A stretch of 53,338 bases of DNA from positions 1 through 53,338 of the forward strand of contig CAUJCR010000059.1 of the NCBI GenBank assembly GCA_963169355.1. Direction: 5' to 3'. Shown in pieces: positions 1 through 8,882 of the stretch. How positions within the stretch are numbered: the stretch's first letter is position 1; each line of letters begins with the position of its first letter. The DNA is from Bacteroidota bacterium. GTDB taxonomy: Bacteria > Bacteroidota > Bacteroidia > B-17B0 > Aurantibacillaceae. Below the pieces are notes generated by a model that had not been told where the DNA came from, did not search any database, and was given only the letters and a program-made list of their open reading frames with translations. The position numbers were made by a program, and so were the translations under genes.

Positions 1-107
1 AGGATAAAAATCCTCTCCTGCTTAATGAAGTGATATTAGGGGGGAAAACAAAATTAGAAAATTTAAATAAAATATCCGAACTTTGTCATACCGTGTACGA
101 TTTATAA
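1..107 (+). CDS. C-terminal tail of an unidentified protein (cut by window edge)
   Basis: An open frame in phase 3 enters from the left edge and runs 34 codons to a TAA at 105-107. The visible residues end in ISELCHTVYDL. The tail is polar, mixed helix-like, with no membrane segment or sorting signal. I do not recognise the family. The same phase reopens immediately after the stop into the barrel-like frame at 108-656, so the two might once have been joined, but their character differs (soluble tail versus beta-barrel). Whether the 34 codons are really translated cannot be proven from this fragment. Confidence 0.4.
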   Translation, partial: DKNPLLLNEVILGGKTKLENLNKISELCHTVYDL

Positions 108-656
108 GGGGCTAGAACAATAATACTTCCACTGACTTGTCTCGGAAGATCTGGTTGGTCATTTGCCGACTATTCAATCTTAGCGGGACAACAATATCGC
201 TTCGGACAACGACCTTTATGGAACTTTGAGCTTCAATACGACAAGTACAGTAAAAGTTGCTTGCATCAATCTCATTACTTTGGTTTCGGTTTAAATTACA
301 GCTTCAACGACATTCAAACTGAATATGGGCTTAAATGCATGTATAATCCGACACGTTATAAAATAATGGCCAGCAGAACTGTAAAATTCTATCCGTATTT
401 ATTTGGACAGGGAAATTACATACAGACAAAATCACTTGACCCAATAACAACTGAAAATAAGCAAATAAATAAATACGGCTTTCGATCTGGTTTAGGTCTT
501 TCAGGTAATATCAGAGAGGACAAAGTGCTGTGCATTAGGACATCTTTACAAGTAGGTTATAATATTCCTTTAGAAAACGCCCAAAGTTTTAAAAATTCCT
601 TGATGCTTGAATTTAAAGTTGGTGTTGGTATAAATACTAAAAGACTAAAATCGTAA
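108..656 (+). CDS. Outer-membrane beta-barrel-like protein, 5' end missing or non-canonical
   Basis: The frame is open from 108 to the TAA at 654-656. The first standard start codon is TTG at 261, giving 131 aa. The 50 codons upstream of that TTG are convincingly coding: they give a secretion-signal-like piece (IILPLTCLG), then alternating aromatic/polar strands such as QQYRFGQRPLWNFELQYD, continuing the barrel pattern after the TTG (HYFGFGLNYSF). No ATG, GTG or TTG lies between 108 and 261; ATA codons at 120 and 123 follow a GGGG run. So the gene is either truncated at a rearrangement near 108-120 or uses an unusual start. The last strands (LMLEFKVGVGINT) look like a normal barrel C-terminus. 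The stop is directly followed by the ATG of the next gene. Confidence 0.5.
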   Translation, partial: GARTIILPLTCLGRSGWSFADYSILAGQQYRFGQRPLWNFELQYDKYSKSCLHQSHYFGFGLNYSFNDIQTEYGLKCMYNPTRYKIMASRTVKFYPYLFGQGNYIQTKSLDPITTENKQINKYGFRSGLGLSGNIREDKVLCIRTSLQVGYNIPLENAQSFKNSLMLEFKVGVGINTKRLKS

Positions 657-1442
657 ATGGGACACGACATTTCACCAATTGGAAATCATAAGCTAAATAC
701 CCAAGACATAAAAGTTTTGGCAGAGGACATTTCTTCTCGTATTGATATTAACATAGAATACGGATTTTATGGACAAAAAGAGTATTTCAAACTTTTGGGA
801 GAAAGCAGAGACGATGAACATATTGTTTTGGGAAAGATAATTAAAGACGAAAAATTTAAGACATATAGGCTTATAGATGAACGTTATCAATTAAAACAAC
901 TTCACGAAAAATTTGGCGACAATATATTTTACAATCCAAAATATTGGATATATCATGATGGGAAACTTCCTGAACAAAAATGGATTGAAGAAGAAAAGAA
1001 AGAATTAATATTTCCAGAATTTGAATTGACATTAATTTCAAGTAAGGAAACGGAATACCTGACAATTTACAAAGAATTGTATGTAAACGAAATTCCATAC
1101 TATTCTCGTTGGTGGTCATTTTGTCGCTTATTTACAGAAAGTAACTTTGAATATTTAGACGGACTTTTAGAGTTCAGAAAAGAATTAATGAAATATACTT
1201 TAGCTTTTGGTGGAGATAAAATATATTATTTAGACGACCAAAGTAATGTTCTTGAAGGAGTTGGACAAGGTTCTGAATGGGAATTAAATTGGAATGAATT
1301 TGAAAAATTTGTAGCCGACAAAACATTACCTTTAATGCTTAATATTCCATTATTTTTAACAGACAGAAGTTACAGAAACGAATTTATTAATAAAAAAGAA
1401 TATCCCTTAAGTTTTATTGACGACTTTTACGACCTAAAATAG
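657..1442 (+). CDS. Hypothetical 261-aa soluble protein, accessory region
   Basis: The ATG follows the upstream TAA with no gap (TAA|ATG), so the two genes are probably cotranscribed and translationally coupled. The product is soluble, rich in Glu, Lys, Tyr and Trp, with no signal peptide and no transmembrane segment. The N-terminus contains HDISPIGNHKLNT, and the middle is aromatic-rich (YYSRWWSFCRLF). I do not recognise a catalytic motif or family. Small polar proteins of this type in Bacteroidota are often immunity-like or accessory proteins, but nothing here proves that. The following 110 bases hold no gene that I can see. Confidence 0.6.
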   Translation: MGHDISPIGNHKLNTQDIKVLAEDISSRIDINIEYGFYGQKEYFKLLGESRDDEHIVLGKIIKDEKFKTYRLIDERYQLKQLHEKFGDNIFYNPKYWIYHDGKLPEQKWIEEEKKELIFPEFELTLISSKETEYLTIYKELYVNEIPYYSRWWSFCRLFTESNFEYLDGLLEFRKELMKYTLAFGGDKIYYLDDQSNVLEGVGQGSEWELNWNEFEKFVADKTLPLMLNIPLFLTDRSYRNEFINKKEYPLSFIDDFYDLK

Positions 1443-1552
1443 TCAAACCGCCCAACATCTAAGTATTAATCAACCCTCTGCTTCGATTTAATATGAAGTT
1501 GAATAAAGCTAGCATTTTATTTACAACTTAAAAGTTATATAAGGAGATAAAC

Positions 1553-2521
1553 CTACATAGATAATACTTCTAAAATTTTTATCATCTCCGGGTTCATTTC
1601 TACTAAATGTTTTACCGCATCTTGAAATGGTGTGTAACACACTGCTTTGTTTACAATGCCTACCATTTCGTTGGTTCTTTGTTGTTGTAAGGCTTTTACA
1701 GCATAATAACCTATTAGGCTAGCATTTACACGTTCCATGCAGGTAGGGCTTCCGCCACGTTGTATATGCCCCAATACGGTAACTCTTATATCTAACTCGG
1801 GCCACTCTTTTTTTAAAATCTTTCCTATCTCTACAGCGCCTCCATGCTCCTCGCCTTCGGCTACAATAATAATTTTACTTTTTTTGCTCTTACGCCAATT
1901 TTTTTTCTTTTCTAATAATCTTTCTAAATCACCTGTTCGCTCTGGAATTAAAATAGCCTCTGCCCCACCCGCTATGGCGCTTCTCAAGGCTATTAAGCCA
2001 GCATCTCTTCCCATTACTTCTACCACAAAAATTCTATCGTGGCTTTCGGCAGTATCTCGCAATTTATCAATGGCTTCGGTTACGGTATTAATGGCGGTAT
2101 CATATCCAATGGTAAAATCGGTTCCTACCAAATCATTATCAATTGTACCTGGGCAACCTATTACTTTTATTTCTGAATGTTTAGCTAATTCGGCTGCACC
2201 TCTAAAACTTCCATCGCCTCCTATGACAATAAAGCCATCTAACTGATGTTGTTGTATGACCTTAATGGCTTGTTGTAAACCTTCGGGTGTTTGAAAGCGT
2301 GCGCTACGAGCTGTTTTTAAAATGGTGCCACCTCGTTGTATAATATTAGACACCGAGCTTTTGGTTAGTGCCACACTATCATTATTAATTAAGCCTTCAT
2401 AACCTCTATAAAAACCTACCACCTCAATGTCTTCGGCTCTTGCAGTTCGCACAATAGCTCTAATACAAGCATTCATTCCAGGTGCATCTCCACCCGATGT
2501 GATTAATCCTATTTTTTTCAT
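1553..2521 (-). CDS. pfkA: ATP-dependent 6-phosphofructokinase
   Basis: Cytosolic glycolytic enzyme that phosphorylates fructose 6-phosphate to fructose 1,6-bisphosphate. The 322-aa length is typical of bacterial PfkA. Visible family motifs, in order, are the N-terminal nucleotide loop (ITSGGDAPGMN), GGDGSFRGA, the catalytic PGTIDND, the fructose-phosphate-binding VEVMGRDAGLIAL and LGHIQRGGSPT near the C-terminus. Glycine in GGDGS and the Gly-Thr of GTIDND are the residues expected of the ATP type rather than the pyrophosphate type. Its ATG overlaps the stop of the upstream exporter gene by 4 bases (ATGA), so it is probably the second gene of that operon. The last codons lie close to the accessory edge, but the protein is complete. 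Confidence 0.96.
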   Translation of the reverse strand: MKKIGLITSGGDAPGMNACIRAIVRTARAEDIEVVGFYRGYEGLINNDSVALTKSSVSNIIQRGGTILKTARSARFQTPEGLQQAIKVIQQHQLDGFIVIGGDGSFRGAAELAKHSEIKVIGCPGTIDNDLVGTDFTIGYDTAINTVTEAIDKLRDTAESHDRIFVVEVMGRDAGLIALRSAIAGGAEAILIPERTGDLERLLEKKKNWRKSKKSKIIIVAEGEEHGGAVEIGKILKKEWPELDIRVTVLGHIQRGGSPTCMERVNASLIGYYAVKALQQQRTNEMVGIVNKAVCYTPFQDAVKHLVEMNPEMIKILEVLSM

Positions 2522-4794
2522 GTGTGTGTTTTTGAGTTCATTTTATCTTTTAATATCCAAAATATTAATACGGGTAATAAAAATATATCGGCTAATACAG
2601 CAATAAAAATGGTAATGCAAATTAAAAATCCAAAATAAAACGTGCTTTGAAAATCGCTTACCATCAAACTAATAAAGCCACCCATTAATATAAAGGTAGT
2701 TAATAAAATGGGCTTTCCTGTTTCAAAATAAGTTCGTTTAAAGGCATATATCAACGACTTTCCGTAACCTAACTCTATTTTTAATCGCGAAATAAAATGG
2801 ATGGTGTCATCGGTAGCTACACCAAAGGCAATGCTAAATACTAACGAGGTAGCTGCTTTTAACTCAATACCAGCATAGCCCATAATACCTGCTATAATAA
2901 GCAATGGTATAAAGTTAGGTAAGATAAACACCAATACCATGCGCCAACTTTTATGCAAAAAGAAAGTTAAGATGGCAATGATAATTAATGAGCATAAAAA
3001 ACCTTGAGTCATATTCGTAACCATATATTCATTGTTTCTATCTACCAAATGAGCAGCACCTGTAATTTGTATACTTATATCATCTTTATTTAGGTTATTA
3101 GAAATATAGGTAAGTAAATTAGCGTTGTGTTCATGAACCGCCATGCTGCCCATGTCATTTATTTTTCCTGATATTCGGGCATGTTTTCCATCTAGGCTAA
3201 TGATGCGTTTAATGTCTTTATTTTTTTTATGCGTTATCAGTTGTTCTTTTACACTGCTATATTCATCTAAAGTTGGAAAACTGCCCTCGCCCATTGTTTG
3301 ATTCGTTAAGGCTTTATGAATTGTTTTGGTAAGCATAGCTGGCGAGTACATAAAGCCAGCTTGGTATTCCTTTTTCAAAAATTCATCTAATCCATTCAAC
3401 TGTTGCATCACATCATAATCCCAAATAGTTTTGTTGGCATTTGTAATCGTAATTGCTAATTCAAGCGGACGAACACCGCTGTAATGCTTATCAAAAAATT
3501 GAAAATCTTGTTTAATTTTTACGCCATCTGATAAGTCTTCTAACAATAAATTATTCACTCTTATTTTATAAACACCAATAATTGACAACGCTATTAAAAG
3601 GCTCGATGCTACGACAATGGTTTTTTGATGCCTGAAAATCCAAAATAATAAACGGCGCATGAGGTTATAGGTATTATTATTTTGCCCATGTACCATCACT
3701 AATTTTTTAGGCGTAAAAAAATACAATAATGCGGGCAATAAAGTATATGTTAAGCAAAAGGCAATGATGATGCCAATAGACGTGTAAACACCAAAATCTC
3801 TAATTGGTTTGATACTCGAAAATAATAATGACAAAAAACCAACCACCGTTGTAATTAACGTAAGAAAAGTTGGGAAACCTACTTCTTTTAAAATAAGCGG
3901 AAATATTTTTTGTTTATCTGTTCCATGAGCTAACTCCTCAAAATACTTGGAGAAAAAATGAACGACATCGCTCATGCCTGCAATAAAAATCATGGTTGGT
4001 AGCATCACCGTCATAATATCTAAAGCTTGCCCCATCATAGCCATAATGCCTAATGTCCAAAACACGGATAAAATAACAATGGTAATAGGTACCACAACAC
4101 CATACAACGAGCGAAACGACAGCCATAGAAACAATACAATGAGTATAAACGAAATTCCCAAAAAATACACAAACTCTATTTCCAAATTTTTTAGATAAAC
4201 ATTTTGCGCCACAATTCTTCCCACAAAATGAACCTCATCAAAATTAAATTGAGAAAAGGCTTTTTCAATTTGTGTAGCCAAACTATCGCTTTTACGTTTA
4301 CTTAAATTTTCATCAGTTTTTATAAAAATAGAAATGGACTTGGCATCTTTTGGAAAAAAAGAACCAACTAATTGCGGATTACTATAAATAGTGATACTAT
4401 CTTCTTTATACAAACTTTCATCATCAATGTGCATAAGCCGTAGCTGAACAGGTGCAAGTCCACCCAATGAAATATTTTTAATATTAGTGGGCGAAATCAC
4501 ACGATTTACCAAAGCAATTTGTTGCAACTCTTTGGTAAGCGAATCAATTTTTAAAAGGAAATCTTTTTTAAAAATACCTTGCTTGTTTTCAATTCCTAAT
4601 AACACAAATTCATTATCCCATTCAAATTGTTTGCGGTGCTGTTCGTAAATTTCAAGTTCGCTATCCTCGTTAGGAAAAAAAGCTTCAAAATCATAATCAA
4701 AGCGTAAATGCTTTACTTGAAATGCGCAGTAAACAGAAAATAAAACCACAAAAACAATGATTAAGCTATTCCATAATTTTTGTGATATGTTCAT
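2518..4794 (-). CDS. MMPL/RND-family exporter
   Basis: 758-aa integral membrane protein. It has the internal duplication of the RND superfamily: a first transmembrane helix (about 8-27), a periplasmic loop, a helix cluster (about 205-370), a helix near 390-410, a second periplasmic loop, and a second cluster (about 600-750) in which AFGVATDDTIHFISR repeats the HFFSKYFEEL-type segment of the first half. This organisation matches the MMPL/SSD-type 'predicted exporter' branch (lipid or hydrophobic-compound export) rather than multidrug AcrB pumps, which are about 1,000 aa. No membrane-fusion or outer-membrane partner is nearby. The stop overlaps the start of pfkA. The substrate is unknown. Confidence 0.88.
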   Translation of the reverse strand: MNISQKLWNSLIIVFVVLFSVYCAFQVKHLRFDYDFEAFFPNEDSELEIYEQHRKQFEWDNEFVLLGIENKQGIFKKDFLLKIDSLTKELQQIALVNRVISPTNIKNISLGGLAPVQLRLMHIDDESLYKEDSITIYSNPQLVGSFFPKDAKSISIFIKTDENLSKRKSDSLATQIEKAFSQFNFDEVHFVGRIVAQNVYLKNLEIEFVYFLGISFILIVLFLWLSFRSLYGVVVPITIVILSVFWTLGIMAMMGQALDIMTVMLPTMIFIAGMSDVVHFFSKYFEELAHGTDKQKIFPLILKEVGFPTFLTLITTVVGFLSLLFSSIKPIRDFGVYTSIGIIIAFCLTYTLLPALLYFFTPKKLVMVHGQNNNTYNLMRRLLFWIFRHQKTIVVASSLLIALSIIGVYKIRVNNLLLEDLSDGVKIKQDFQFFDKHYSGVRPLELAITITNANKTIWDYDVMQQLNGLDEFLKKEYQAGFMYSPAMLTKTIHKALTNQTMGEGSFPTLDEYSSVKEQLITHKKNKDIKRIISLDGKHARISGKINDMGSMAVHEHNANLLTYISNNLNKDDISIQITGAAHLVDRNNEYMVTNMTQGFLCSLIIIAILTFFLHKSWRMVLVFILPNFIPLLIIAGIMGYAGIELKAATSLVFSIAFGVATDDTIHFISRLKIELGYGKSLIYAFKRTYFETGKPILLTTFILMGGFISLMVSDFQSTFYFGFLICITIFIAVLADIFLLPVLIFWILKDKMNSKTHT

Positions 4795-4919
4795 GTTAAA
4801 AAATCAATTTGTAATCAATAAAAGTACCATTTTGTAACGGTATTAGCCAACAAATTTGTAGAGTTTTTTAAACCTCAAAATAATTTAATAAAGGACTTAT
4901 TAAATGAAGTAATAATTAT

Positions 4920-4927
4920 TACCTTTG
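4920..4927 (+). promoter_or_regulatory. Candidate -7 box for serC
   Basis: TACCTTTG matches the Bacteroidota sigma-A -7 consensus TAnnTTTG exactly. It ends 25 bases before the serC ATG, which would give a leader of about 18-20 bases. No clear TTG -33 box is visible. Confidence 0.5.
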
Positions 4928-4952
4928 ATACTGTTTTTAAACCTTAAAACCT

Positions 4953-6026
4953 ATGTCAAAAGTTCACAATTTTAGCGCTGGTCCTGGCATATTGCCGATT
5001 GACGTTTTAAAACAAGCATCCGAAGCTTGTCTTAATTTCGATAACATGAATTTATCGTTATTAGAAATCTCTCATCGTAGTAAAAATTATGTAGCCGTGA
5101 TGGATGAAGCACGCGCCTTAATTAAAGAGTTATTTGAAGTAGGTGATGAATATGAAGTGATGTATTTAGGCGGTGGTGCTAGCACTCAGTTTGCGATGGT
5201 GCCATATAACTTATTAACCGAAAATGGTTATGCTGCTTATGTAAACACAGGTGTTTGGTCGAGCAAAGCCATTAAAGAAGCCAAAATAATTGGTAACACA
5301 AAAGTAATTGCAAGCTCGGAAGACAAAAAATTTAATTATATACCTAAAGGATACGAAGTACCAACCGATGCTGATTATTTACACATCACGTCTAACAACA
5401 CCATTTATGGTACTCAGATGAAAAGTTTTCCTAAATGCACTGTTCCATTAGTGTGTGATATGAGTTCGGATTTATTTAGTAGAAAAGTAAATGCAAAAGA
5501 TTTTGCATTAATATATGCTGGTGCTCAAAAAAATATTGGTCCTGCAGGTAGCACCATGGTAATGGTAAAAAAAGACATCTTAGGAAAAACAGGGCGTAAA
5601 ATGTTATCAATGCTCGATTATCAAGTACACATTAAGGGCGAGTCGATGTACAACACACCGCCGGTATTTCCTGTGTATGTTACTATGCTTACTCTACGTT
5701 GGTTAAAACAACATGGTGGCATTAGTTGGATAGAAGGCATTAATCAAAAGAAAGCTGATTTATTATACGGAGAAATAGATAGAAACTCTATGTTTTACGG
5801 AACTGCTGCCAAAGAAGATAGAAGTTTTATGAATGTGTGTTTCTTATTACACAAACCAGAATTAGAACCAGAATTTGATAAATTTTGGAACTCGTTAGGC
5901 ATCAGTGGTATTAGAGGACATCGGGATGTAGGAGGTTACAGAGCTTCTATCTACAACGCTATGCCAATTGAAAGCGTTCAAGTACTTGTTGATGCAATGA
6001 AAGAGTTTGAGAAGAAATTTGCTTAA
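4953..6026 (+). CDS. serC: Phosphoserine aminotransferase
   Basis: PLP enzyme of serine biosynthesis that transaminates 3-phosphohydroxypyruvate with glutamate; it also serves pyridoxal phosphate synthesis in some bacteria. The 357-aa length fits the family. The start MSKVHNFSAGPGILP is the classic SerC N-terminus, GGGASTQFAMVP is the cofactor-phosphate loop, and AGAQKNIGPAG carries the Schiff-base lysine. GIRGHRDVGGYRASIYNA is the conserved C-terminal substrate-binding stretch. It is transcribed alone, divergently from the exporter operon, with a good -7 box. serA is not next to it here. Confidence 0.97.
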   Translation: MSKVHNFSAGPGILPIDVLKQASEACLNFDNMNLSLLEISHRSKNYVAVMDEARALIKELFEVGDEYEVMYLGGGASTQFAMVPYNLLTENGYAAYVNTGVWSSKAIKEAKIIGNTKVIASSEDKKFNYIPKGYEVPTDADYLHITSNNTIYGTQMKSFPKCTVPLVCDMSSDLFSRKVNAKDFALIYAGAQKNIGPAGSTMVMVKKDILGKTGRKMLSMLDYQVHIKGESMYNTPPVFPVYVTMLTLRWLKQHGGISWIEGINQKKADLLYGEIDRNSMFYGTAAKEDRSFMNVCFLLHKPELEPEFDKFWNSLGISGIRGHRDVGGYRASIYNAMPIESVQVLVDAMKEFEKKFA

Positions 6027-6070
6027 CAAACTAATAACAATAAATTAAAAAACAACTCGTTTATTTATCT

Positions 6071-6736
6071 ATGAGATATAGCATTTCATTTATACTTTTA
6101 ATGAGTTGTTTTTTTTGTTTCTCGCAAGAAGAAAAAGTCGTTTATAAAAACGAACTTCCTCGGTTTTCAATTAGAGCCAATGTAGCCATTCCAAAAGCAG
6201 TAACAAGTGAAGTGTTGCGTCATTCATTTGCTGGTGTGCTTACTGGAGATGCCAATGTAGATTACAAATTATTTTCTGGATTTTTTGTAGGCTTAGGCTA
6301 TTCTTATTCTTATTACAAAACTCAAAAAGCATTTTATTATCAAAACATTTATACCAATATGCAAACACATAATGGTTATTTAAAATTAGGTTACGATAAA
6401 TTTTTTGACAAAAATGCTTTTTATACCATCTCGCTAAATGCAGGATACAATTACAACACCTTTCAAGGCATTAAATACAAGAGCGATACTTTAATGGGAA
6501 AATATCCAACTAATTTTGGTGGCGGATTTATTGAACCTATGTTTGGTTTATATTTTATTGTCGATCCAAATTTTGCTATTGGCGGCCATATCTCTTATAA
6601 TTACACTTTTTCTCAATTTAATCCTGCTTATGCAGGGCTTGATAAATGGTACGAATACAAAGGTTTAAAAAATAACTGGAGTATGAGTGCTATTACCTTT
6701 GGATTTGGGTTTTACTACGGTATAAGTAGAAAATAA
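6071..6736 (+). CDS. Small outer-membrane beta-barrel protein
   Basis: 221-aa secreted protein. A signal peptide (MRYSISFILLMSCFFCFSQ) is followed by alternating aromatic/polar strands with regular Gly turns (for example SGFFVGLGYSYSYYK and AIGGHISYNYTFS), ending in a terminal strand (FGFGFYYGISRK). This is the pattern of an eight-strand OmpX/OmpA-type porin-like barrel common in Bacteroidota. The specific function is unknown. It lies 44 bases after serC and may be cotranscribed with it. Its stop is only 4 bases from the stop of the convergent GH16-like gene. Confidence 0.75.
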   Translation: MRYSISFILLMSCFFCFSQEEKVVYKNELPRFSIRANVAIPKAVTSEVLRHSFAGVLTGDANVDYKLFSGFFVGLGYSYSYYKTQKAFYYQNIYTNMQTHNGYLKLGYDKFFDKNAFYTISLNAGYNYNTFQGIKYKSDTLMGKYPTNFGGGFIEPMFGLYFIVDPNFAIGGHISYNYTFSQFNPAYAGLDKWYEYKGLKNNWSMSAITFGFGFYYGISRK

Positions 6737-6740
6737 AAAG

Positions 6741-8780
6741 CTATTCAATCTCAACTTCTAATAACTTACCTTCTAAATCATTTTTCGGAAAAGGAATTAC
6801 GTTTTGTAAAAACGGTGCAGTTGGCCACCATTCTTGATAATGAAACTCTTGAGTCATTAACATAATCATTTGGTTATTTGGAATACTAGTCATATCACTA
6901 TTCATCCTACATATTTCTCTCATTTTATTTTTCTCTTTACCAATTCTCCAAATAATTTGAGTGGGTTGCCAATCAATTTCAAAATAATAATATTGGTCGT
7001 TAAACACTTCATCGTGTGGAACTGCCACTTTAGAGGTTAATAACTTATTAAAATAGTTCCATCGCCCAAATGAATACGTTTTGTCATTAAAGCTATAATC
7101 TTTAGCACCAAAAAAATAATTCTTAGGTGCGTGGCAAGCTAAATCCCAGTTGGTGCAACACACCACAATGTTTCTATTAGCGGCACCATCTTCGGTTTTA
7201 TAATTTTCTAAATTATCTCCGTAAGTAGATTTTGTCCAATAGGGTGATTCTTTTAAAATCTCAAAATCAATTTCGGAGTAAGAAGTTACTGGCGTTGCTT
7301 GCTTGATAGATTCCTCCGAATCTGGTGCTGATTTAGGAATATAGCCAATATTAGCATTACAAGCTCTGCGCGCATTCCAGGCATCATCACTTTGAAACAA
7401 CAGCCAAAACGCATTAGTTAAGCCATTCCACACATTATCCTCGCTAATGTTTTTAGGAAATTTAATTTTAGCACGCCATTTTCCATACGTAAACCCAATA
7501 CGTGATTTTATCCCTACGTGTTCTTTTTTTAATGAGGTGCTTTGAGCATTTCCAGGATTATAAATGGATATACTTTTATCTTGAGTATTTGTTCTTACTG
7601 TTTTGCACGGGCAATCGCTGGCATTGCTATACAACTTCAGCAAATCTTTATTTTTAGCATACTCGCTTAAATGTTTTTGATAAGATTCGCGGGTGTAATT
7701 TTCGCCAACCACATCCATTACGGTTTTAATATTGGCAAACTGATAGTTTTTATTAATATGATGAAAATATTGTGCAAAAATAGCCTGATGGTATAAGCGA
7801 TCAGATTCGCCACAAGTATTTGAATAAGCCGACGTATCTGCTTTTATAAAATTAGAACTTAAACGATCAACATAAATACCATTATCCAAATTAAAACTAC
7901 TATACACTGATAAATTTTTAACCGCATGAATCACTTTAATTCCCTTCATGGTATCTAAAGGTAATTTATCAAAATACGCAAAAGGGTTTACAAATTGCTG
8001 AGTTGAATCTGTTTTAGAAATGTTTTTTATATAATCGGGGATTTTAGCAAGCCCTGCCTCATTACATACTACCAACATAAATTTATAATTTCCCATGCGT
8101 GGATTACGTTTCCAGCGGTTATTATAATTATGTTGATTATGAAAAAAATCATTTACACCCCACAATGCCTCTAAAAAAACTTGAGCATCAATGGATATTT
8201 TATTACCCTTTGCTTTTTCAATAGCACTATTATACCACTCAGGAATTGCTTTTACAGTATTTACATAACGATTTAATAACGTATCGCTTAAGCGTGTTAT
8301 TTCTGGATTAGAGCCATAATATATTTTTTCATCTCGTGGATTACCAACAATATTAAAACTATCGGTAATTAATATTTCGCCTGATTCTAGTTCTCGTTTT
8401 TTAAATTCAATACCCGTATCTGCCCAACTGCCATAAAAATTTTCGACCGCCAAAGTAGTATCATTATTAAATTTATACGAATCGTTTTGATAATACAGTT
8501 TATAATAAAAAGACTGTGTAGTTCCTGTATTATTATTTAATTGAAACGAGAAAACAAATTTACCATTAGGTAATTGTTTAATAGATGGTATTTGTACGCC
8601 ATACAACACAGCGTTACTCAAATCTGTTTGAAAACGATAGGTGTTTCCGTCTTGATGTTGTGTGTAGTTAGTAAACGGATCAAAATTATCTACACTAAAG
8701 TTGTTGGGATTTTTACAAGCTGTGTTTAATAAAGCAATTAAAACTATTAAAAAAACAAAAGGGCGTTTTAAGAATGGCAT
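6741..8780 (-). CDS. Lipoprotein with C-terminal GH16-like domain
   Basis: 679-aa predicted lipoprotein. The signal peptide ends in a lipobox (LLNTAC, Cys22). The first ~420 residues are of a type I do not recognise. From about 430 the protein looks like a concanavalin-fold glycoside hydrolase family 16 domain: the framing strand FTYGKWRAKIKFPK, the aromatic NAFWLLF, then SEIDFEIL with the GH16 catalytic pattern ExDxE (EIDFE, residues 503-507), and YYYFEIDWQPTQIIWRIG near the end. If active it would be a surface beta-glucanase-type enzyme, but inserts between the motifs are larger than usual and several cysteines are present. The substrate is not predictable. It has its own candidate promoter overlapping the terminator of the upstream alpha-2-macroglobulin region. 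Confidence 0.7.
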   Translation of the reverse strand: MPFLKRPFVFLIVLIALLNTACKNPNNFSVDNFDPFTNYTQHQDGNTYRFQTDLSNAVLYGVQIPSIKQLPNGKFVFSFQLNNNTGTTQSFYYKLYYQNDSYKFNNDTTLAVENFYGSWADTGIEFKKRELESGEILITDSFNIVGNPRDEKIYYGSNPEITRLSDTLLNRYVNTVKAIPEWYNSAIEKAKGNKISIDAQVFLEALWGVNDFFHNQHNYNNRWKRNPRMGNYKFMLVVCNEAGLAKIPDYIKNISKTDSTQQFVNPFAYFDKLPLDTMKGIKVIHAVKNLSVYSSFNLDNGIYVDRLSSNFIKADTSAYSNTCGESDRLYHQAIFAQYFHHINKNYQFANIKTVMDVVGENYTRESYQKHLSEYAKNKDLLKLYSNASDCPCKTVRTNTQDKSISIYNPGNAQSTSLKKEHVGIKSRIGFTYGKWRAKIKFPKNISEDNVWNGLTNAFWLLFQSDDAWNARRACNANIGYIPKSAPDSEESIKQATPVTSYSEIDFEILKESPYWTKSTYGDNLENYKTEDGAANRNIVVCCTNWDLACHAPKNYFFGAKDYSFNDKTYSFGRWNYFNKLLTSKVAVPHDEVFNDQYYYFEIDWQPTQIIWRIGKEKNKMREICRMNSDMTSIPNNQMIMLMTQEFHYQEWWPTAPFLQNVIPFPKNDLEGKLLEVEIE

Positions 8781-8816
8781 AAATCTAATTTAAAACCGTT
8801 AAGGTACGCAATTTAT

Positions 8817-8824
8817 CAAAAATA
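8817..8824 (-). promoter_or_regulatory. Candidate -7 box of the GH16-like gene
   Basis: On the minus strand this reads TATTTTTG (TAnnTTTG consensus), about 37 bases before the start codon at 8780. It overlaps the T-tract of the terminator hairpin at 8822-8855. Confidence 0.4.
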
Positions 8825-8855
8825 AGCCACACCAAATTTACTTGGCATGGCTTAT
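8822..8855 (-). terminator. Stem-loop between the A2M and GH16-like genes
   Basis: Arms ATAAGCCA and TGGCTTAT, interrupted by a CA/CA internal mismatch, continue with CCAA/TTGG around a 6-base loop. Read on the minus strand the stem is followed by TTTTTG. Because the A2M gene ends at 8883 and is itself transcribed leftward, this hairpin sits just after its stop codon and is best read as the A2M terminator. Confidence 0.6.
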
Positions 8856-8882
8856 ACTAAATACAACTATCATTTAGTTTAA

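Noticed and set aside
1449..1503. Possible integron attC site (GCCCAAC ... GTTGAAT) after the left accessory genes
   Set aside because: The two ends are not complementary beyond a few bases, no L-box pair is seen and no integrase is in the window.
1737..2246. 169-codon open frame antisense to pfkA
   Set aside because: Lies wholly within a strongly supported gene in the opposite strand; composition is that of a shadow.
3938..4198. Open frames on both strands within the exporter gene
   Set aside because: Both overlap the well-supported 758-aa exporter and show no motif of their own.
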